From Synechococcus sp. CS-1329 (GTDB taxonomy: Bacteria > Cyanobacteriota > Cyanobacteriia > PCC-6307 > Cyanobiaceae), in assembly GCF_025128055.1 (NCBI RefSeq), contig NZ_JAHLYS010000024.1, positions 1 through 64,000 on the forward strand: a DNA stretch of 64,000 nt, written 5' to 3'. Positions 52,816 to 61,579 of the stretch are shown here, piece by piece. A program made the translations under genes and the position numbers. Position 1 is the first letter of the stretch; each line of letters begins with the position of its first letter. The notes beneath the pieces are model-generated. The model saw only the letters and a program-made list of their open reading frames with translations, searched no databases and was not told the DNA's origin.

Positions 52816-54024
52816 ATGCAGGTGCCCCCCTTCGATCTCACCGAGCAGCTTCATCAACTGGGTGAGGCCCTCGAAGACGCCGTTCTGCAGGTGTTGCGCA
52901 GCGGGCAATACATCGGGGGCGCCACGATTGCCCGCTTCGAGCAACAGTTCGCCGAGGCCGTGGATGTTCCCCACGCCATCGGCTGCAACAGCGGCACCGA
53001 CGCCCTGGTGCTGGCCCTGAGGGGTCTGGGCATCGGCGAGGGCGATGAGGTGATCACCAGCTCCTTCAGCTTCTTCGCCACCGCCGAAGCGATCAGCGCC
53101 GTGGGTGCCACGCCGGTGTTCGTGGATGTGGACGAGTCCACCTACCTGATCGATCTCGAGCGGATCGAGGCGGCACTCACCCCCGCCACCAAGGCGGTGA
53201 TGCCGGTGCACCTGTTCGGGCGGCCGGTGGACATGGAGCGGCTGGGGCAGATCGCCGCCGCCCACCAGCTGCTGGTGATCGAAGACTGCGCCCAGGCCAC
53301 CGGCGCCAGCTGGGCCGGGCGGCCGGTGGGCGGCTGGGGCGATGCGGGCTGCTTCAGCTTCTTCCCCACCAAGAATCTCGGCGCTGCAGGCGACGGCGGT
53401 GCGGTCACCTGCCGGGATCCGCAGCTGGCCGCCCGCATCCGTGAGCTGGCGGTGCACGGCATGCCCCGCCGTTACCTGCACACATCCCTGGGGTACAACA
53501 GCCGCCTCGACGCCATGCAGGCGGCGGTGCTCTCCGTGAAACTGCCCCACCTGCCTGGCTGGGTGGAGCGGCGGCAGCAACTGGCGAGCACCTACCGCAG
53601 CGAGCTGGCGGATCTGCAGGGGCTGGTGCTGCCGGCAGCGGGCCCCGGCGGCCACAGCTGGAATCAGTTCGTGGTGCGCGTTCCCCGCTGCCCATCGGCC
53701 CAGGCGGCGGGCTGCGGCGGCGGTTGCCAGCCCTCCAGCGACAGTGCCACCTATGGCCTGCCGGAGAGCTGCTGCCGCGACTGGCTGAAGCAGACCCTGG
53801 CTGAAGCCGGCGTCAACACGATCATCTATTACCCGATTCCGATCCACCGCCAGCCGGCCTACGCCCAGCTGGGCTATGGGCCCGGCAGCCTGCCGATCAC
53901 CGAGCGGCTCACCGCCGAGGTGCTGAGCCTGCCGATCTTCCCGGAACTGAGCGCCGCCCAGCAGGCCACCGTGACGGCCGTGCTGCGCCAGCTGGTGGCT
54001 CAACCCCTCAGCCTGGCCTCCTGA
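52816..54024 (+). CDS. DegT/DnrJ/EryC1/StrS aminotransferase
   Basis: A 402-residue PLP enzyme transferring amino groups to nucleotide-linked keto sugars. SGQYIGG at the start, GCNSGTDALVLAL, PVHLFGRPVDM, EDCAQATGA and SFFPTKNLGAAGDGG with the PLP lysine follow the family. Unusual is an insert near residues 296-325 with five cysteines (RCPSAQAAGCGGGCQ, ESCCRDW). ATG at 52816 was preferred to one 24 bases upstream. No sugar operon is nearby. Confidence 0.88.
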   Translation: MQVPPFDLTEQLHQLGEALEDAVLQVLRSGQYIGGATIARFEQQFAEAVDVPHAIGCNSGTDALVLALRGLGIGEGDEVITSSFSFFATAEAISAVGATPVFVDVDESTYLIDLERIEAALTPATKAVMPVHLFGRPVDMERLGQIAAAHQLLVIEDCAQATGASWAGRPVGGWGDAGCFSFFPTKNLGAAGDGGAVTCRDPQLAARIRELAVHGMPRRYLHTSLGYNSRLDAMQAAVLSVKLPHLPGWVERRQQLASTYRSELADLQGLVLPAAGPGGHSWNQFVVRVPRCPSAQAAGCGGGCQPSSDSATYGLPESCCRDWLKQTLAEAGVNTIIYYPIPIHRQPAYAQLGYGPGSLPITERLTAEVLSLPIFPELSAAQQATVTAVLRQLVAQPLSLAS

Positions 54025-54037
54025 GGAGCTGCTCTCC

Positions 54038-55525
54038 TCAAGCCACCGGTGCGGAGGCCACCGAAGCCGCGTGCAGGGCCTTGAAGCGGGCCTGCTGCGT
54101 CTTGTGATTCACGATCGGGGCCGGGTATCCCCGCCGCTCCAGGGGGGCGATCTCGCCGCGGATCAGGTCAGCTGTGGCCACCCGCGCAAGCTCAGGTAAC
54201 CAGCGGCGAATGTAGGTGGCCTCGGGATCGAAGCGGGCCGCCTGGGTGTAAGGGTTGAAAATGCGCAGCGGTTTGGGGTCCATGCCGCTGCTGGCACTCC
54301 ACTGCCAGCCACCGTTGTTGGCCGCCAGATCACCGTCCACCAGCAGGCGCATGAACAGGCGTTCACCCCAGCGCCAGTCGACGATCAGATCCTTCACCAG
54401 GAAGGAGGCCACGATCATGCGGCAGCGGTTGTGCATCCAGCCCGACTCCTGCAGCTGGCGCATGGCGGCATCGACGATCGGCACGCCGGTGAGGCCGTCG
54501 CACCAGGCGGCGAAGCGGCCCTTGTCGTTTTCCCAGGGGAAGTGGCGCCACTGGGGGCGATAGGGCCCATCCGCCAGAGCGGGGAAATGGAACAGGGCCT
54601 GCTGATAGAACTCGCGCCAGGCCAGTTCCTGCTCCCAGACCGTGATCGCCTGGTGCTCCTCCTCGCTGCGGGCCCGGGGGCGCTGCTCCTGGGCGGCGGC
54701 CCAGGCCTGGCGGGGGCTGAGGGTGCCGAACTTGAGCGCCGCGCTCAGGCCTGAGGTACCCGGCTCCGCCGGCAGATTTCGCCCTGGCTCGTAGCCCAGC
54801 AGCGGGCCATCGGCGAAGGCCGCCAGCTGGGCAGCGGCGGCGGCCTCACCGGGACGGCAGGGGCAGAGATCCGCGCCGGTGAAGGCGGCACCGGGCAGGC
54901 CATCGCCGGGGCTGGGCACGGCCTTGAGCCAGCTCAGCTGATCCCAGAGCCGACGGCCCTCGGCGGGAAGGGCGGCTGGGTCGAGATCGATCAGAGCCGC
55001 CGGTGCGGCCACGGGCGCGCAGGCTTCAGCGCCGGCCAGCTCGAGCCGCCGGCGCCAGGAGCGCAGGTAGGGGCCATAGACCCGGTAGGGATCACCGGCG
55101 CCGGTGGCCAGAGCGTCGGGGGGCACCAGCAGCTGGTCCCAGTCGGAGAGCAGCTTGCAGCCGCCGGCGCGCAGGGCCTCAGCCACGCGGCGATCACGGG
55201 CACGGCCGTAGGGCTCCACATCGCGGTTCCAGGCCACCACCTCAGCGCCGCTGGCCTGGGCCAGCTGCGGCAGCACCACGGCCGGATCACCTCGCAGCAG
55301 CAGCAGCCGGGAGCCGGCCTGGCGCCAGCGCTCCTGCAGCTCCCGCAGGCTCTCGCTCAGGAACCAGAGCCGGGCCGGGGAGAGATCCGGGGCCTCCAGC
55401 AGGCCTGGATCGAAGATGAACACCCCGGTGACGGCGGCGGTGGCGCGGGCGGCGGCCGCCAGACCGAGGTTGTCGGCCAGGCGCAGATCGCGGCGGTGCC
55501 AGAACAGCCAGCGCGGCGGGCTCAT
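54038..55525 (-). CDS. phrA: Deoxyribodipyrimidine photolyase
   Basis: A 495-residue class I photolyase repairing cyclobutane dimers with blue light. N-terminal antenna domain (WLFWHRRDLRLADNLGLA), FAD domain (WEQELAWREFYQQALFHFP, TGVPIVDAAMRQLQESGWMH, LLVDGDLAANNGGWQWSASS, IFNPYTQAARFDPEATYI). Probably 8-HDF-type antenna, as in other cyanobacteria. ATGA overlap with the Nudix gene's stop. Confidence 0.93.
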   Translation of the reverse strand: MSPPRWLFWHRRDLRLADNLGLAAAARATAAVTGVFIFDPGLLEAPDLSPARLWFLSESLRELQERWRQAGSRLLLLRGDPAVVLPQLAQASGAEVVAWNRDVEPYGRARDRRVAEALRAGGCKLLSDWDQLLVPPDALATGAGDPYRVYGPYLRSWRRRLELAGAEACAPVAAPAALIDLDPAALPAEGRRLWDQLSWLKAVPSPGDGLPGAAFTGADLCPCRPGEAAAAAQLAAFADGPLLGYEPGRNLPAEPGTSGLSAALKFGTLSPRQAWAAAQEQRPRARSEEEHQAITVWEQELAWREFYQQALFHFPALADGPYRPQWRHFPWENDKGRFAAWCDGLTGVPIVDAAMRQLQESGWMHNRCRMIVASFLVKDLIVDWRWGERLFMRLLVDGDLAANNGGWQWSASSGMDPKPLRIFNPYTQAARFDPEATYIRRWLPELARVATADLIRGEIAPLERRGYPAPIVNHKTQQARFKALHAASVASAPVA

Positions 55526-56085
55526 CCGAGGCCCAGCAGCTGGCGTGCCCGGAACCAGGCGGTGACGCTCTTGCCATCGAGGGCCTCATCGCCGCTGGCC
55601 AGGGCTGCATCGAGGGCGGATGGCTCCAGCAGCAGCACCTCCAGATCCTCGTCGTCGTCGCCGGCGGGACGCTCGCTGAGGAGGGTGAGATCGCGGGCCA
55701 GGAACAGGTGGATCACCTCATCGGAATAGCCGGGACAGGGCAGCATCAGGCCGAGGGAATCCCAGCGGCTGGCGCTGTAGCCCGCCTCCTCGCCCAGCTC
55801 CCGCTGCATCGAGCCCAGGGGATCCTCGCCGTCCTCCAGGGTGCCGGCGGGAAATTCAAGGATGCGCCGCTCCACCGCGAACCGGTATTGGCGCAGCAGC
55901 ACCACCCGCCCATCGGCCAGCACCGGCACCGCCAGCGAGGCACCGGGATGGCGAATGATCCCGTAGGTGGCCTCCACCCCCATCGGCAACAGCACCCGGT
56001 TGAGCTCGAAGCGGATCTTGCGGGCCTCGAGCACCGCCGTGGTTTCCAGGTGGGTGGAGGGCTCGGGCGGCGGCAGGGGAGCCAT
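55522..56085 (-). CDS. Nudix hydrolase (ADP-ribose pyrophosphatase-like)
   Basis: A 187-residue hydrolase. The Nudix box is GTLEDGEDPLGSMQRELGEE followed by AGY. LEFPAGTLEDGE and GYSDEVIHLFLARDL resemble ADP-ribose pyrophosphatases. ATG 56085 was chosen over a GTG three codons upstream. Downstream it overlaps phrA by 4 bases and upstream lies folK after 68 bases. Confidence 0.88.
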   Translation of the reverse strand: MAPLPPPEPSTHLETTAVLEARKIRFELNRVLLPMGVEATYGIIRHPGASLAVPVLADGRVVLLRQYRFAVERRILEFPAGTLEDGEDPLGSMQRELGEEAGYSASRWDSLGLMLPCPGYSDEVIHLFLARDLTLLSERPAGDDDEDLEVLLLEPSALDAALASGDEALDGKSVTAWFRARQLLGLG

Positions 56086-56153
56086 CAACAGCACTGCAGC
56101 AGGCCCACCAGTGTGACCGCCGGCCGCGGCCGGCGCGGTTCGGAGCGCGCGGT

Positions 56154-56759
56154 TCAGATCTCCTCGGGCCAGCCCTCCTGCGCAGGCAGCGGCAGCGGCG
56201 GAGGCTCGGCACCGGGGCCGCTGAGCAGCTCAGCCAGCAGGGCAGCGGCGGTTTGGTGGCCACCGGGGAGCAGCAGCGGCGCTGCGACCGCCGCCAGCGG
56301 GCCCACCACGAAGGCGCGCTGGCGCAGGCGCGGGTGGGGCAACTCCAGCTGGGGACTGCTGCAGCGGGCATCACCGCACCAGAGGAGATCGAGATCAAGG
56401 CTGCGGGGTCCCCAGTGCTGCAGCCGCTGGCGGCCAAAGCGCGCCTCCAGCCCCTGCAGCCGCTCCAGCAGCGCCAGCGGATCCGGCCAGGGCTCACCCC
56501 GCAGCACCAGCAGAACCCCATTGACGAAGGCGGGCTGCCCCGGCGGTCCCCCCACCGGAGCCGTGCGGAACAGGGGTGACCACTCGAGCACCAGCTCAGT
56601 GCCAGCCCCAGCCATCCAGCTGTGGAGCTCACTGCGCAGCAGTGGCCGCACGGCCTTCAGGGTGGCGATCGGGTCGCCGAGGTTGGCCCCCAGGGCGATG
56701 GCCACACTGGCCTCGGCGCTGATGCCCTGAGGGGTGCTGGCCGGATCACCGCTGGGCAT
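56154..56759 (-). CDS. folK: 2-amino-4-hydroxy-6-hydroxymethyldihydropteridine pyrophosphokinase
   Basis: HPPK (201 residues) of folate synthesis. VAIALGANLGDPIATL near the N-terminus, FRTAPVGGPPGQPAFVNGVL, and WGPRSLDLDLLWCGD are the pterin, ATP and Mg2+ motifs. LPHPRLRQRAFVVGPLAAVA closes the domain. A Pro-rich tail of about 20 residues is added. Confidence 0.93.
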   Translation of the reverse strand: MPSGDPASTPQGISAEASVAIALGANLGDPIATLKAVRPLLRSELHSWMAGAGTELVLEWSPLFRTAPVGGPPGQPAFVNGVLLVLRGEPWPDPLALLERLQGLEARFGRQRLQHWGPRSLDLDLLWCGDARCSSPQLELPHPRLRQRAFVVGPLAAVAAPLLLPGGHQTAAALLAELLSGPGAEPPPLPLPAQEGWPEEI

Positions 56760-56773
56760 GCAGGGCCGTGAGC

Positions 56774-57283
56774 TCAGGACTCACCGAGGAAATCGCGCTT
56801 GCCCAGCACCACGCCGTTGTGGCGCAGGATCGCGTAGGTGGTGGTGGCGTGGAAATAGACGTTGGGCAGCACGAACATCGAAAGGAAAGGCCACCCCATC
56901 ATGGTGATCATCTCGCCGCGGCCGATCGGCACAGTGATCTCCCGTTCTTCACTGCCGTCGATCTGATCAGCCCTGAAGCCATCGAGGTAGTCGATCGAGA
57001 GCTGCAGGCGATCGATCAGTTCAGGAAAGCTGGTTTCGCTGTCCGCCAGCGACGGCGCCTCGAGACCGGCCAGGCGAGCCACACCGCGGCGGGCCAGGTC
57101 GGAGGCGATCTGCACCTGCCGAGCCAGGGGGAACATGTCGGGATAGAGGCGGCTGGTCACCAGCACGGCGGGATCGAACCCCTGGGCCTCGGCGTGGGCC
57201 AGGCCCTTGCCGAGCACCGCGATCAGGTTGGTGAGCGTCCGGCGCAGGGGCGGCAGCGAGGCCTGGGACATGGTCAGTTCCAT
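56774..57283 (-). CDS. DUF1993 protein
   Basis: A 169-residue protein of the DUF1993 type (DinB-like helical bundle): LRRTLTNLIAVLGKGLAHAE, FPLARQVQIASDLARRGVAR, and LPNVYFHATTTYAILRHNGV. Function unknown in the family. ATG 57283 has AGGA 8 bases upstream, better than the longer frame start at 57307. Confidence 0.82.
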   Translation of the reverse strand: MELTMSQASLPPLRRTLTNLIAVLGKGLAHAEAQGFDPAVLVTSRLYPDMFPLARQVQIASDLARRGVARLAGLEAPSLADSETSFPELIDRLQLSIDYLDGFRADQIDGSEEREITVPIGRGEMITMMGWPFLSMFVLPNVYFHATTTYAILRHNGVVLGKRDFLGES

Positions 57284-57338
57284 GGGGACGTCCTTGAACC
57301 TCGGCATGGGCCGAGGCTAGGTGCAGGCCCACGGAGCC

Positions 57339-57545
57339 TCAGGGCAGGAAGCCGAGATCATCGAAGCGAGGCACCAGCCAGCTGGGAATGCCGTCCTTCT
57401 CCCAGGTCCAGAAGTCGCCCCGGCCCAGATACACCGGATGGCCCAGGCGGTAGGCCTGGGCCACGGTGGAGAGATCGAGGCGTTGCAGCGCATCCTCACG
57501 GCTGACGCGACGGCTGCGATCGGCAAGGGAGACCCGGGAGGCCAT
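57339..57545 (-). CDS. Small hypothetical protein, 68 residues
   Basis: Opens with MASRVSLADRSRRVSREDAL and has a tightly packed C-terminal part (HPVYLGRGDFWTWEKDGIPS, then WLVPRFDDLGFLP) rich in aromatic residues. Composition suggests a folded real protein. No family assigned and no membrane segment. Lies between DUF1993 and the amine oxidase on the same strand. Confidence 0.55.
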   Translation of the reverse strand: MASRVSLADRSRRVSREDALQRLDLSTVAQAYRLGHPVYLGRGDFWTWEKDGIPSWLVPRFDDLGFLP

Positions 57546-57607
57546 CGCGCAGACGCTGTCAGAAGGAGGGCCGCCAACTCTATCGGCGTTTCACGCTCCC
57601 CCACCGA

Positions 57608-59032
57608 TCAACCGAGTCGTTGCAACAGTGACGCCGCCGCCTCCTCACCGCTGCGCACCGCCCCCTCGAAGAAGCCGGGCCAGCGCTCGGCCACTTCGGT
57701 GCCAGCCCAGAACACCAGGCCGTGGGGTCGGCGCAGGGCCTCACCGCAGCGGGTCCACAGGCCCGGCGGCATCCAGCCGGCATAGGCGCCACCCACGAAC
57801 GGCACCGACGGCCAGTCCTTCTCCACGTAGGCCAGGGGGGTGAGGGCCTGGGGCCCCAGATAGGCGGCCAGATCCGCCAGCAGCGCCTGCCGGCGCCCGG
57901 CGTCATCCAGGGCAGACCAGCCCCGGTAGCGGTGCCCCACCACGAAGGCGGCCAGCACACCGCAGCCGTTCTCGGGATCGGAGCTGTCGGCGCAGAGCTC
58001 GACGGTGGGCCGATCGCCGATGGCGATCCCCGAGAGCCCCTGCTGCCGCCACCAGGGGCTGGCGTACACCACCATCACCTTGGCGCAGACGCCCATGGCC
58101 ATCCCGTCGTTGAGCTGCTGGCGATCGGCGGGCAGCGCTGGTGAGAAGCGCAGGTGGCCCGCCTGCGCCGGCGGCATGGCCACGATCACGGCCCGGCAGG
58201 GGTAGCTGGCCTGATCGGTGTGCACCTGCACCGGGTGCTCGCTCCCGGGCAGCGCCTGCTCGATCGCCCGCACCGGCTCACCCAGCCGCAGCACTCCGTC
58301 TCCCAGCTCGGCGGCCAGCAGGGCCGGCAGCTGACCGGCACCGCCATGGAGCAGGAACTCCTCCGGATGCTCGCCCTGGGAAGCGGTGCGCTGGCCCCAG
58401 AGCACATGCAGCAGCGACACCTGCTCCGGCTCCGCTGGACCGAGAAAACCCACCGCCCGGCAGAAGTAGGCGAAATACCAGGCGGCGAAGGGGGTGTGGG
58501 TGTGGGCGTCGATCCAGTCCTGAAAGCTCTGGCGATCGAGTTCGGCGGCGGCGGGATGGCGGTGGGGATGGCCCGGCGGCAGCTGGGCCACCAGCTGCCT
58601 GAACTGCTCCAGGGCCGCCATGGCGTCGTCCCAGTCGGCGCTTGGAACCGCTGGGGGCTGGCCCTCGGGGAAGCCCTGGAAGAAGCCGGCGAAACGGCAG
58701 CGGCTCTCGCCGAACACCAGGGCCGTGTCGCCGCTGTGCGGAGACGTGAAGCGGCGGATGCCGTGGCGATCCAGCAGGTCCAGGTAGCGGGTCTGGGTGG
58801 GGCCCATCCACTGGCCGCCGAGGTCGATCCAGGCCTGGCGCCCCTCCGCCCCAGCCTTCTCCGCCGCCAGCTGCAGGCGCTCACCCACCATCCGGCCACC
58901 GGCCGTGGCGGCGGCCTCGATCAGGCGCAGCGAGCGGCCCGCCCGCTGCAGGCTGCGGGCCGCCACCAGCCCCGCGAGGCCGGCGCCCACCACCACCACA
59001 TCAACGGGTTGAGCAACAGAGGCCAGAGTCAT
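57608..59032 (-). CDS. FAD-dependent amine oxidase-like oxidoreductase
   Basis: A 474-residue flavoprotein with the dinucleotide motif VVVVGAGLAGLVAARSLQRA and AAATAGGRM for the second FAD loop, and the C-terminal FAD contact PHGLVFWAGTEVAERWPGFF followed by EGAVRSGEEAA, typical of monoamine oxidase/amine oxidase proteins. IDLGGQWMGPTQ is also conserved. Substrate unknown (amine, or carotenoid-type desaturase relative less likely). Confidence 0.85.
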   Translation of the reverse strand: MTLASVAQPVDVVVVGAGLAGLVAARSLQRAGRSLRLIEAAATAGGRMVGERLQLAAEKAGAEGRQAWIDLGGQWMGPTQTRYLDLLDRHGIRRFTSPHSGDTALVFGESRCRFAGFFQGFPEGQPPAVPSADWDDAMAALEQFRQLVAQLPPGHPHRHPAAAELDRQSFQDWIDAHTHTPFAAWYFAYFCRAVGFLGPAEPEQVSLLHVLWGQRTASQGEHPEEFLLHGGAGQLPALLAAELGDGVLRLGEPVRAIEQALPGSEHPVQVHTDQASYPCRAVIVAMPPAQAGHLRFSPALPADRQQLNDGMAMGVCAKVMVVYASPWWRQQGLSGIAIGDRPTVELCADSSDPENGCGVLAAFVVGHRYRGWSALDDAGRRQALLADLAAYLGPQALTPLAYVEKDWPSVPFVGGAYAGWMPPGLWTRCGEALRRPHGLVFWAGTEVAERWPGFFEGAVRSGEEAAASLLQRLG

Positions 59033-59348
59033 GCTCCAAGCATCGCAAGCGGCGCCCGTGGGCCTGAACTCCGAAGGCCCCTATGCCATTGAGCTGTCGC
59101 GGGCGGAATGATCCAGTGCAGACATTTCCGGGGCGGATGTCGTCGGCACAGACATCTCCAGAGCTGACATTCTTGGCCTGGCAATTTCAAGTCCAGACGC
59201 CCCTGATCCGATGATCTTTGACTTGATTTTCGTCACCCTGGATAGCCTCAGTCAAGCTATTTTAAATGGCAGAGGAATAAACTGCGGCCTATTATTCAAG
59301 CCTTGAAACTATGCCACAGGCGGCTAATCACTCCCTCTCCGCCTGGCC
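59033..59348. other. 316-base stretch without an intact gene, AT-rich in part
   Basis: Between the amine oxidase start and the next small gene. The first 80 bases are GC-rich and could hold the amine oxidase promoter. 59112-59306 holds the pentapeptide-repeat relic listed separately. The tail (about 59215-59330) is unusually AT-rich for this window. No RNA gene recognised. Confidence 0.6.
59112..59306 (+). pseudogene. Relic of a pentapeptide-repeat protein
   Basis: Open frame from the codon after a TGA (59109-59111) to a TGA at 59304-59306. Starting at 59121 the sequence repeats every 15 bases and translates as ADISGADVVGTDISRADILG, the A-D-(I/V)-x-x pattern of pentapeptide repeats, decaying to AISSP and DAPDP. 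There is no start codon before the repeats (the only ATG follows them), so it is probably a remnant. It continues for 30 unremarkable residues. Confidence 0.6.
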
Positions 59349-59531
59349 ATGGCATACTTCATTGAACAAGCATGTCCAGCTGTGGCGAACGATAAAAGCT
59401 CTGCGAAATCAGCGCTGGCAGGCGTTCTGGTTCTTCTGGCCGTGGTGGGTGGTCTGGCGCTCACCGGTTGGCTCACGATCGTGATGCTCGACCTCAAGCA
59501 CCTGAACACCTCCGGTTTCACCCTGCCCTGA
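59349..59531 (+). CDS. Small single-helix membrane protein
   Basis: A 60-residue protein: a short polar lead, then one helix (ALAGVLVLLAVVGGLALTGW), and a polar tail ending in HLNTSGFTLP. An internal GTG at 59385 would give a 48-residue form starting before the helix. The upstream region is AT-rich. No family recognised; a hairpin follows the stop. Confidence 0.5.
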   Translation: MAYFIEQACPAVANDKSSAKSALAGVLVLLAVVGGLALTGWLTIVMLDLKHLNTSGFTLP

Positions 59532-59551
59532 GGCCCCGCCGTGGTGGGGCC
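59532..59551. terminator. Probable bidirectional hairpin terminator
   Basis: GGCCCCGC-CGTG-GTGGGGCC makes an 8-bp stem with one G-T pair, immediately after the stop at 59529-59531 and just before the end of the convergent transglutaminase gene. There is no T-tract, so strength is uncertain. Confidence 0.4.
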
Positions 59552-59554
59552 GGC

Positions 59555-60352
59555 TCAGGCGGTCCAGACCCGGAAGGATTCCAGCTGGGAGAGGCCGAAG
59601 CTGGTGGTGAGCGCCACATCGGCTGCATCGCGGCCACGGGCGATCAGGATCCGCCCGATCCGGGGGGTGTTGTTGCGTGGGTCGAACACGTGCCAGCCAT
59701 CGCCGAGGTAAGCCTCGAACCAGGCCGAGAAGTCCATGGCCGAGTGGGGCGGCGGCACACCGATGTCGCTGAGGTAACCGGTGCAGTAGCGGGCCGGGAT
59801 GTTCATGCAGCGGCAGAAGGCGATCGCCAGATGGGCGAAGTCGCGGCAGACCCCTTCGCGGCTGTCGTAGGTGGTCAGGGCTGATTTCGTCGGGCTGGAG
59901 CGTCCGTAGTCGAAATGCACGTGATTGTAGACAAAATCACAGATCGCCTGCACCCGCCCCCAGCCCATGGGGGAGCCCTCGAACAGCGACCAGGCCAGAT
60001 CGTTGAGCAGATCGCTCTCGCAATAGCGGCTCGAGAGCAGGAACAGCAGCGCCTCCTCCGGCAGGGCCTCCACCGGCAACTGCTGCAGCGCCGGCAGCAC
60101 CGGATCGGGCCGGCCGGGATCCGCCACCACGCCGGTGGCCTGCAGGCGCAGCACCCCGGTGGGGGCCACCAGCCGCTGGCAGTGGTTGCCGTAGGAATCG
60201 ATGTAGGAGCGCAGCGGCACCGCCGGCTCCACCTGCAGGGTGTCGGGCTCCAGCAGATCGGCCGCCCGGCTGGCATGGACGCCGAGGGTGACGATCAGCG
60301 GCGTGGGCTGGGGGCAGCGCAGCTCCAGCTCAAAGCCCACCCTGATCTCCAT
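59555..60352 (-). CDS. Transglutaminase-like cysteine protease-fold protein
   Basis: A 265-residue protein. The transglutaminase core triad: Cys in DSREGVCRDFAHLAIAFCRC, His and Asp in AYLGDGWHVFDPRN. An N-terminal bacterial transglutaminase-like beta domain (ELELRCPQPTPLIVTLGVHA) precedes it. Probably a peptidase or amidase rather than a crosslinking enzyme. ATG 60352 preferred to 60382. It follows the N-formylglutamate amidohydrolase-like gene by 33 bases. Confidence 0.85.
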   Translation of the reverse strand: MEIRVGFELELRCPQPTPLIVTLGVHASRAADLLEPDTLQVEPAVPLRSYIDSYGNHCQRLVAPTGVLRLQATGVVADPGRPDPVLPALQQLPVEALPEEALLFLLSSRYCESDLLNDLAWSLFEGSPMGWGRVQAICDFVYNHVHFDYGRSSPTKSALTTYDSREGVCRDFAHLAIAFCRCMNIPARYCTGYLSDIGVPPPHSAMDFSAWFEAYLGDGWHVFDPRNNTPRIGRILIARGRDAADVALTTSFGLSQLESFRVWTA

Positions 60353-60385
60353 CGTCGAGGCGGAATCGTGCTGTTGATGCATCCA

Positions 60386-61192
60386 TCAGCCTAGGGGCGG
60401 AGCACCGTGGCGCAACGGCGGCAGCTCCTCTGCCAGGGATTGCCCAAGCACGACAGCAAGCCGCTCGGCCCACTCCTGCTGCCCCGCCTCGCTGGAGAGC
60501 AGGTCCTGGCGGACTTCCAGCTCCACATGGGGAATGCGCCGCCGCTCGCCATGGACCACCAGGGTGTGATCGCTGTCATCACTGACCGCATAGGGCTCGT
60601 TGTCGCCCACCTGCAGCCCCCGCTCCTGCCGGAGCCCCCGCAGCAGCCGCCGGGCCAGGCGCCCGTCACGGCCGTGCAGCACGCCCACATGCCAGGGACG
60701 CTCCTGGCCCGAATGCACCGGCGTGAAGCTGTGCAGGGCCACCAGCACGCTGGGCTGGCCGCGGCGCTGGCGGCCGTCGAGCTCGGCGGCGATGCGGCGG
60801 TGATAGGGATCGAAGAGGGCCCGGCGCCGCTGCTCTCGCTGGGCAATTGAGAGCTGGCTGTTGGCGGGGATCGGCGTGTGATCGCTGTGGCTGACGATTG
60901 AATCGGGCGCTCCGGGCGGACGGTTCACGTCGATCACCAGCCGTGAGTAGTTGTGCAGGATCAAAAAGGCATCCAGCCGGGCCGCCAGGCGCTCAGCCAG
61001 CTCGGCCACGCCCAGATCCCAGGCCACATGGGTGTCGAGCACAGCGGGGCTGAGCTGAAGGCCGCCCAGGCGGCCGGGGATGGCGCGGCCGGCGTGGTCG
61101 GCGGTGAGCAGCCACTCGGAGCGGCCGCTGCAGCCGACGATGCGGAAAACGTCCGGATCGTCGGCTCCCAGCAAGGGATCCGGAAGCGTCAT
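60386..61192 (-). CDS. N-formylglutamate amidohydrolase-like protein
   Basis: A 268-residue metal hydrolase family member: LLTADHAGRAIPGRLGGLQL, DTHVAWDLGVAEL, NYSRLVIDVNRPPGAPDSIV and ALHSFTPVHSG match the FGase family. In histidine breakdown the enzyme frees glutamate, but no hut genes are here; members in many bacteria have other or unknown substrates. Likely co-transcribed with the transglutaminase-like gene. Confidence 0.85.
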   Translation of the reverse strand: MTLPDPLLGADDPDVFRIVGCSGRSEWLLTADHAGRAIPGRLGGLQLSPAVLDTHVAWDLGVAELAERLAARLDAFLILHNYSRLVIDVNRPPGAPDSIVSHSDHTPIPANSQLSIAQREQRRRALFDPYHRRIAAELDGRQRRGQPSVLVALHSFTPVHSGQERPWHVGVLHGRDGRLARRLLRGLRQERGLQVGDNEPYAVSDDSDHTLVVHGERRRIPHVELEVRQDLLSSEAGQQEWAERLAVVLGQSLAEELPPLRHGAPPLG

Positions 61193-61287
61193 GGCAGTCA
61201 GAATGGCGAGTCCAAGGGTCTGGGAATCACGGACCGATCGCTTGCGTCCGGTGAGCCCTCGTCGGTGCGGTTCGTCAGCGGATCAGC

Positions 61288-61497
61288 TCAGAACTTACGC
61301 AGTTCCCTGCGCATCTTGAGGGGATGGTGGCCGGCCTGCTGCTGGTTGAAGATCACGATCGACGCGGCGGCCAGCAGGAGAGCGATGACGGCCACAACAC
61401 CCCAGGAGATGGCAGGCCGGCCCTGGGGAAGGCCGTGGACGCGTCGCCTGGACGCAGCGCGGCGCCGCCATCCTGATGGCCTCTTGAACCTTCCCAT
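61288..61497 (-). CDS. Small membrane protein, 69 residues
   Basis: Basic N-terminus (KRPSGWRRRAASRRR), one membrane helix (WGVVAVIALLLAAASIVIF), basic tail (PLKMRRELRKF). Unrecognised. It could be a true short protein; the base composition around it is ordinary. Confidence 0.45.
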   Translation of the reverse strand: MGRFKRPSGWRRRAASRRRVHGLPQGRPAISWGVVAVIALLLAAASIVIFNQQQAGHHPLKMRRELRKF

Positions 61498-61579
61498 CGA
61501 CGATCCTCAGTCACTGATCCCGGCCCCGATCGATGGAGAGGGGTGAAAAGATACCCAGCATCGCCCCAGCTGGCCTGCC

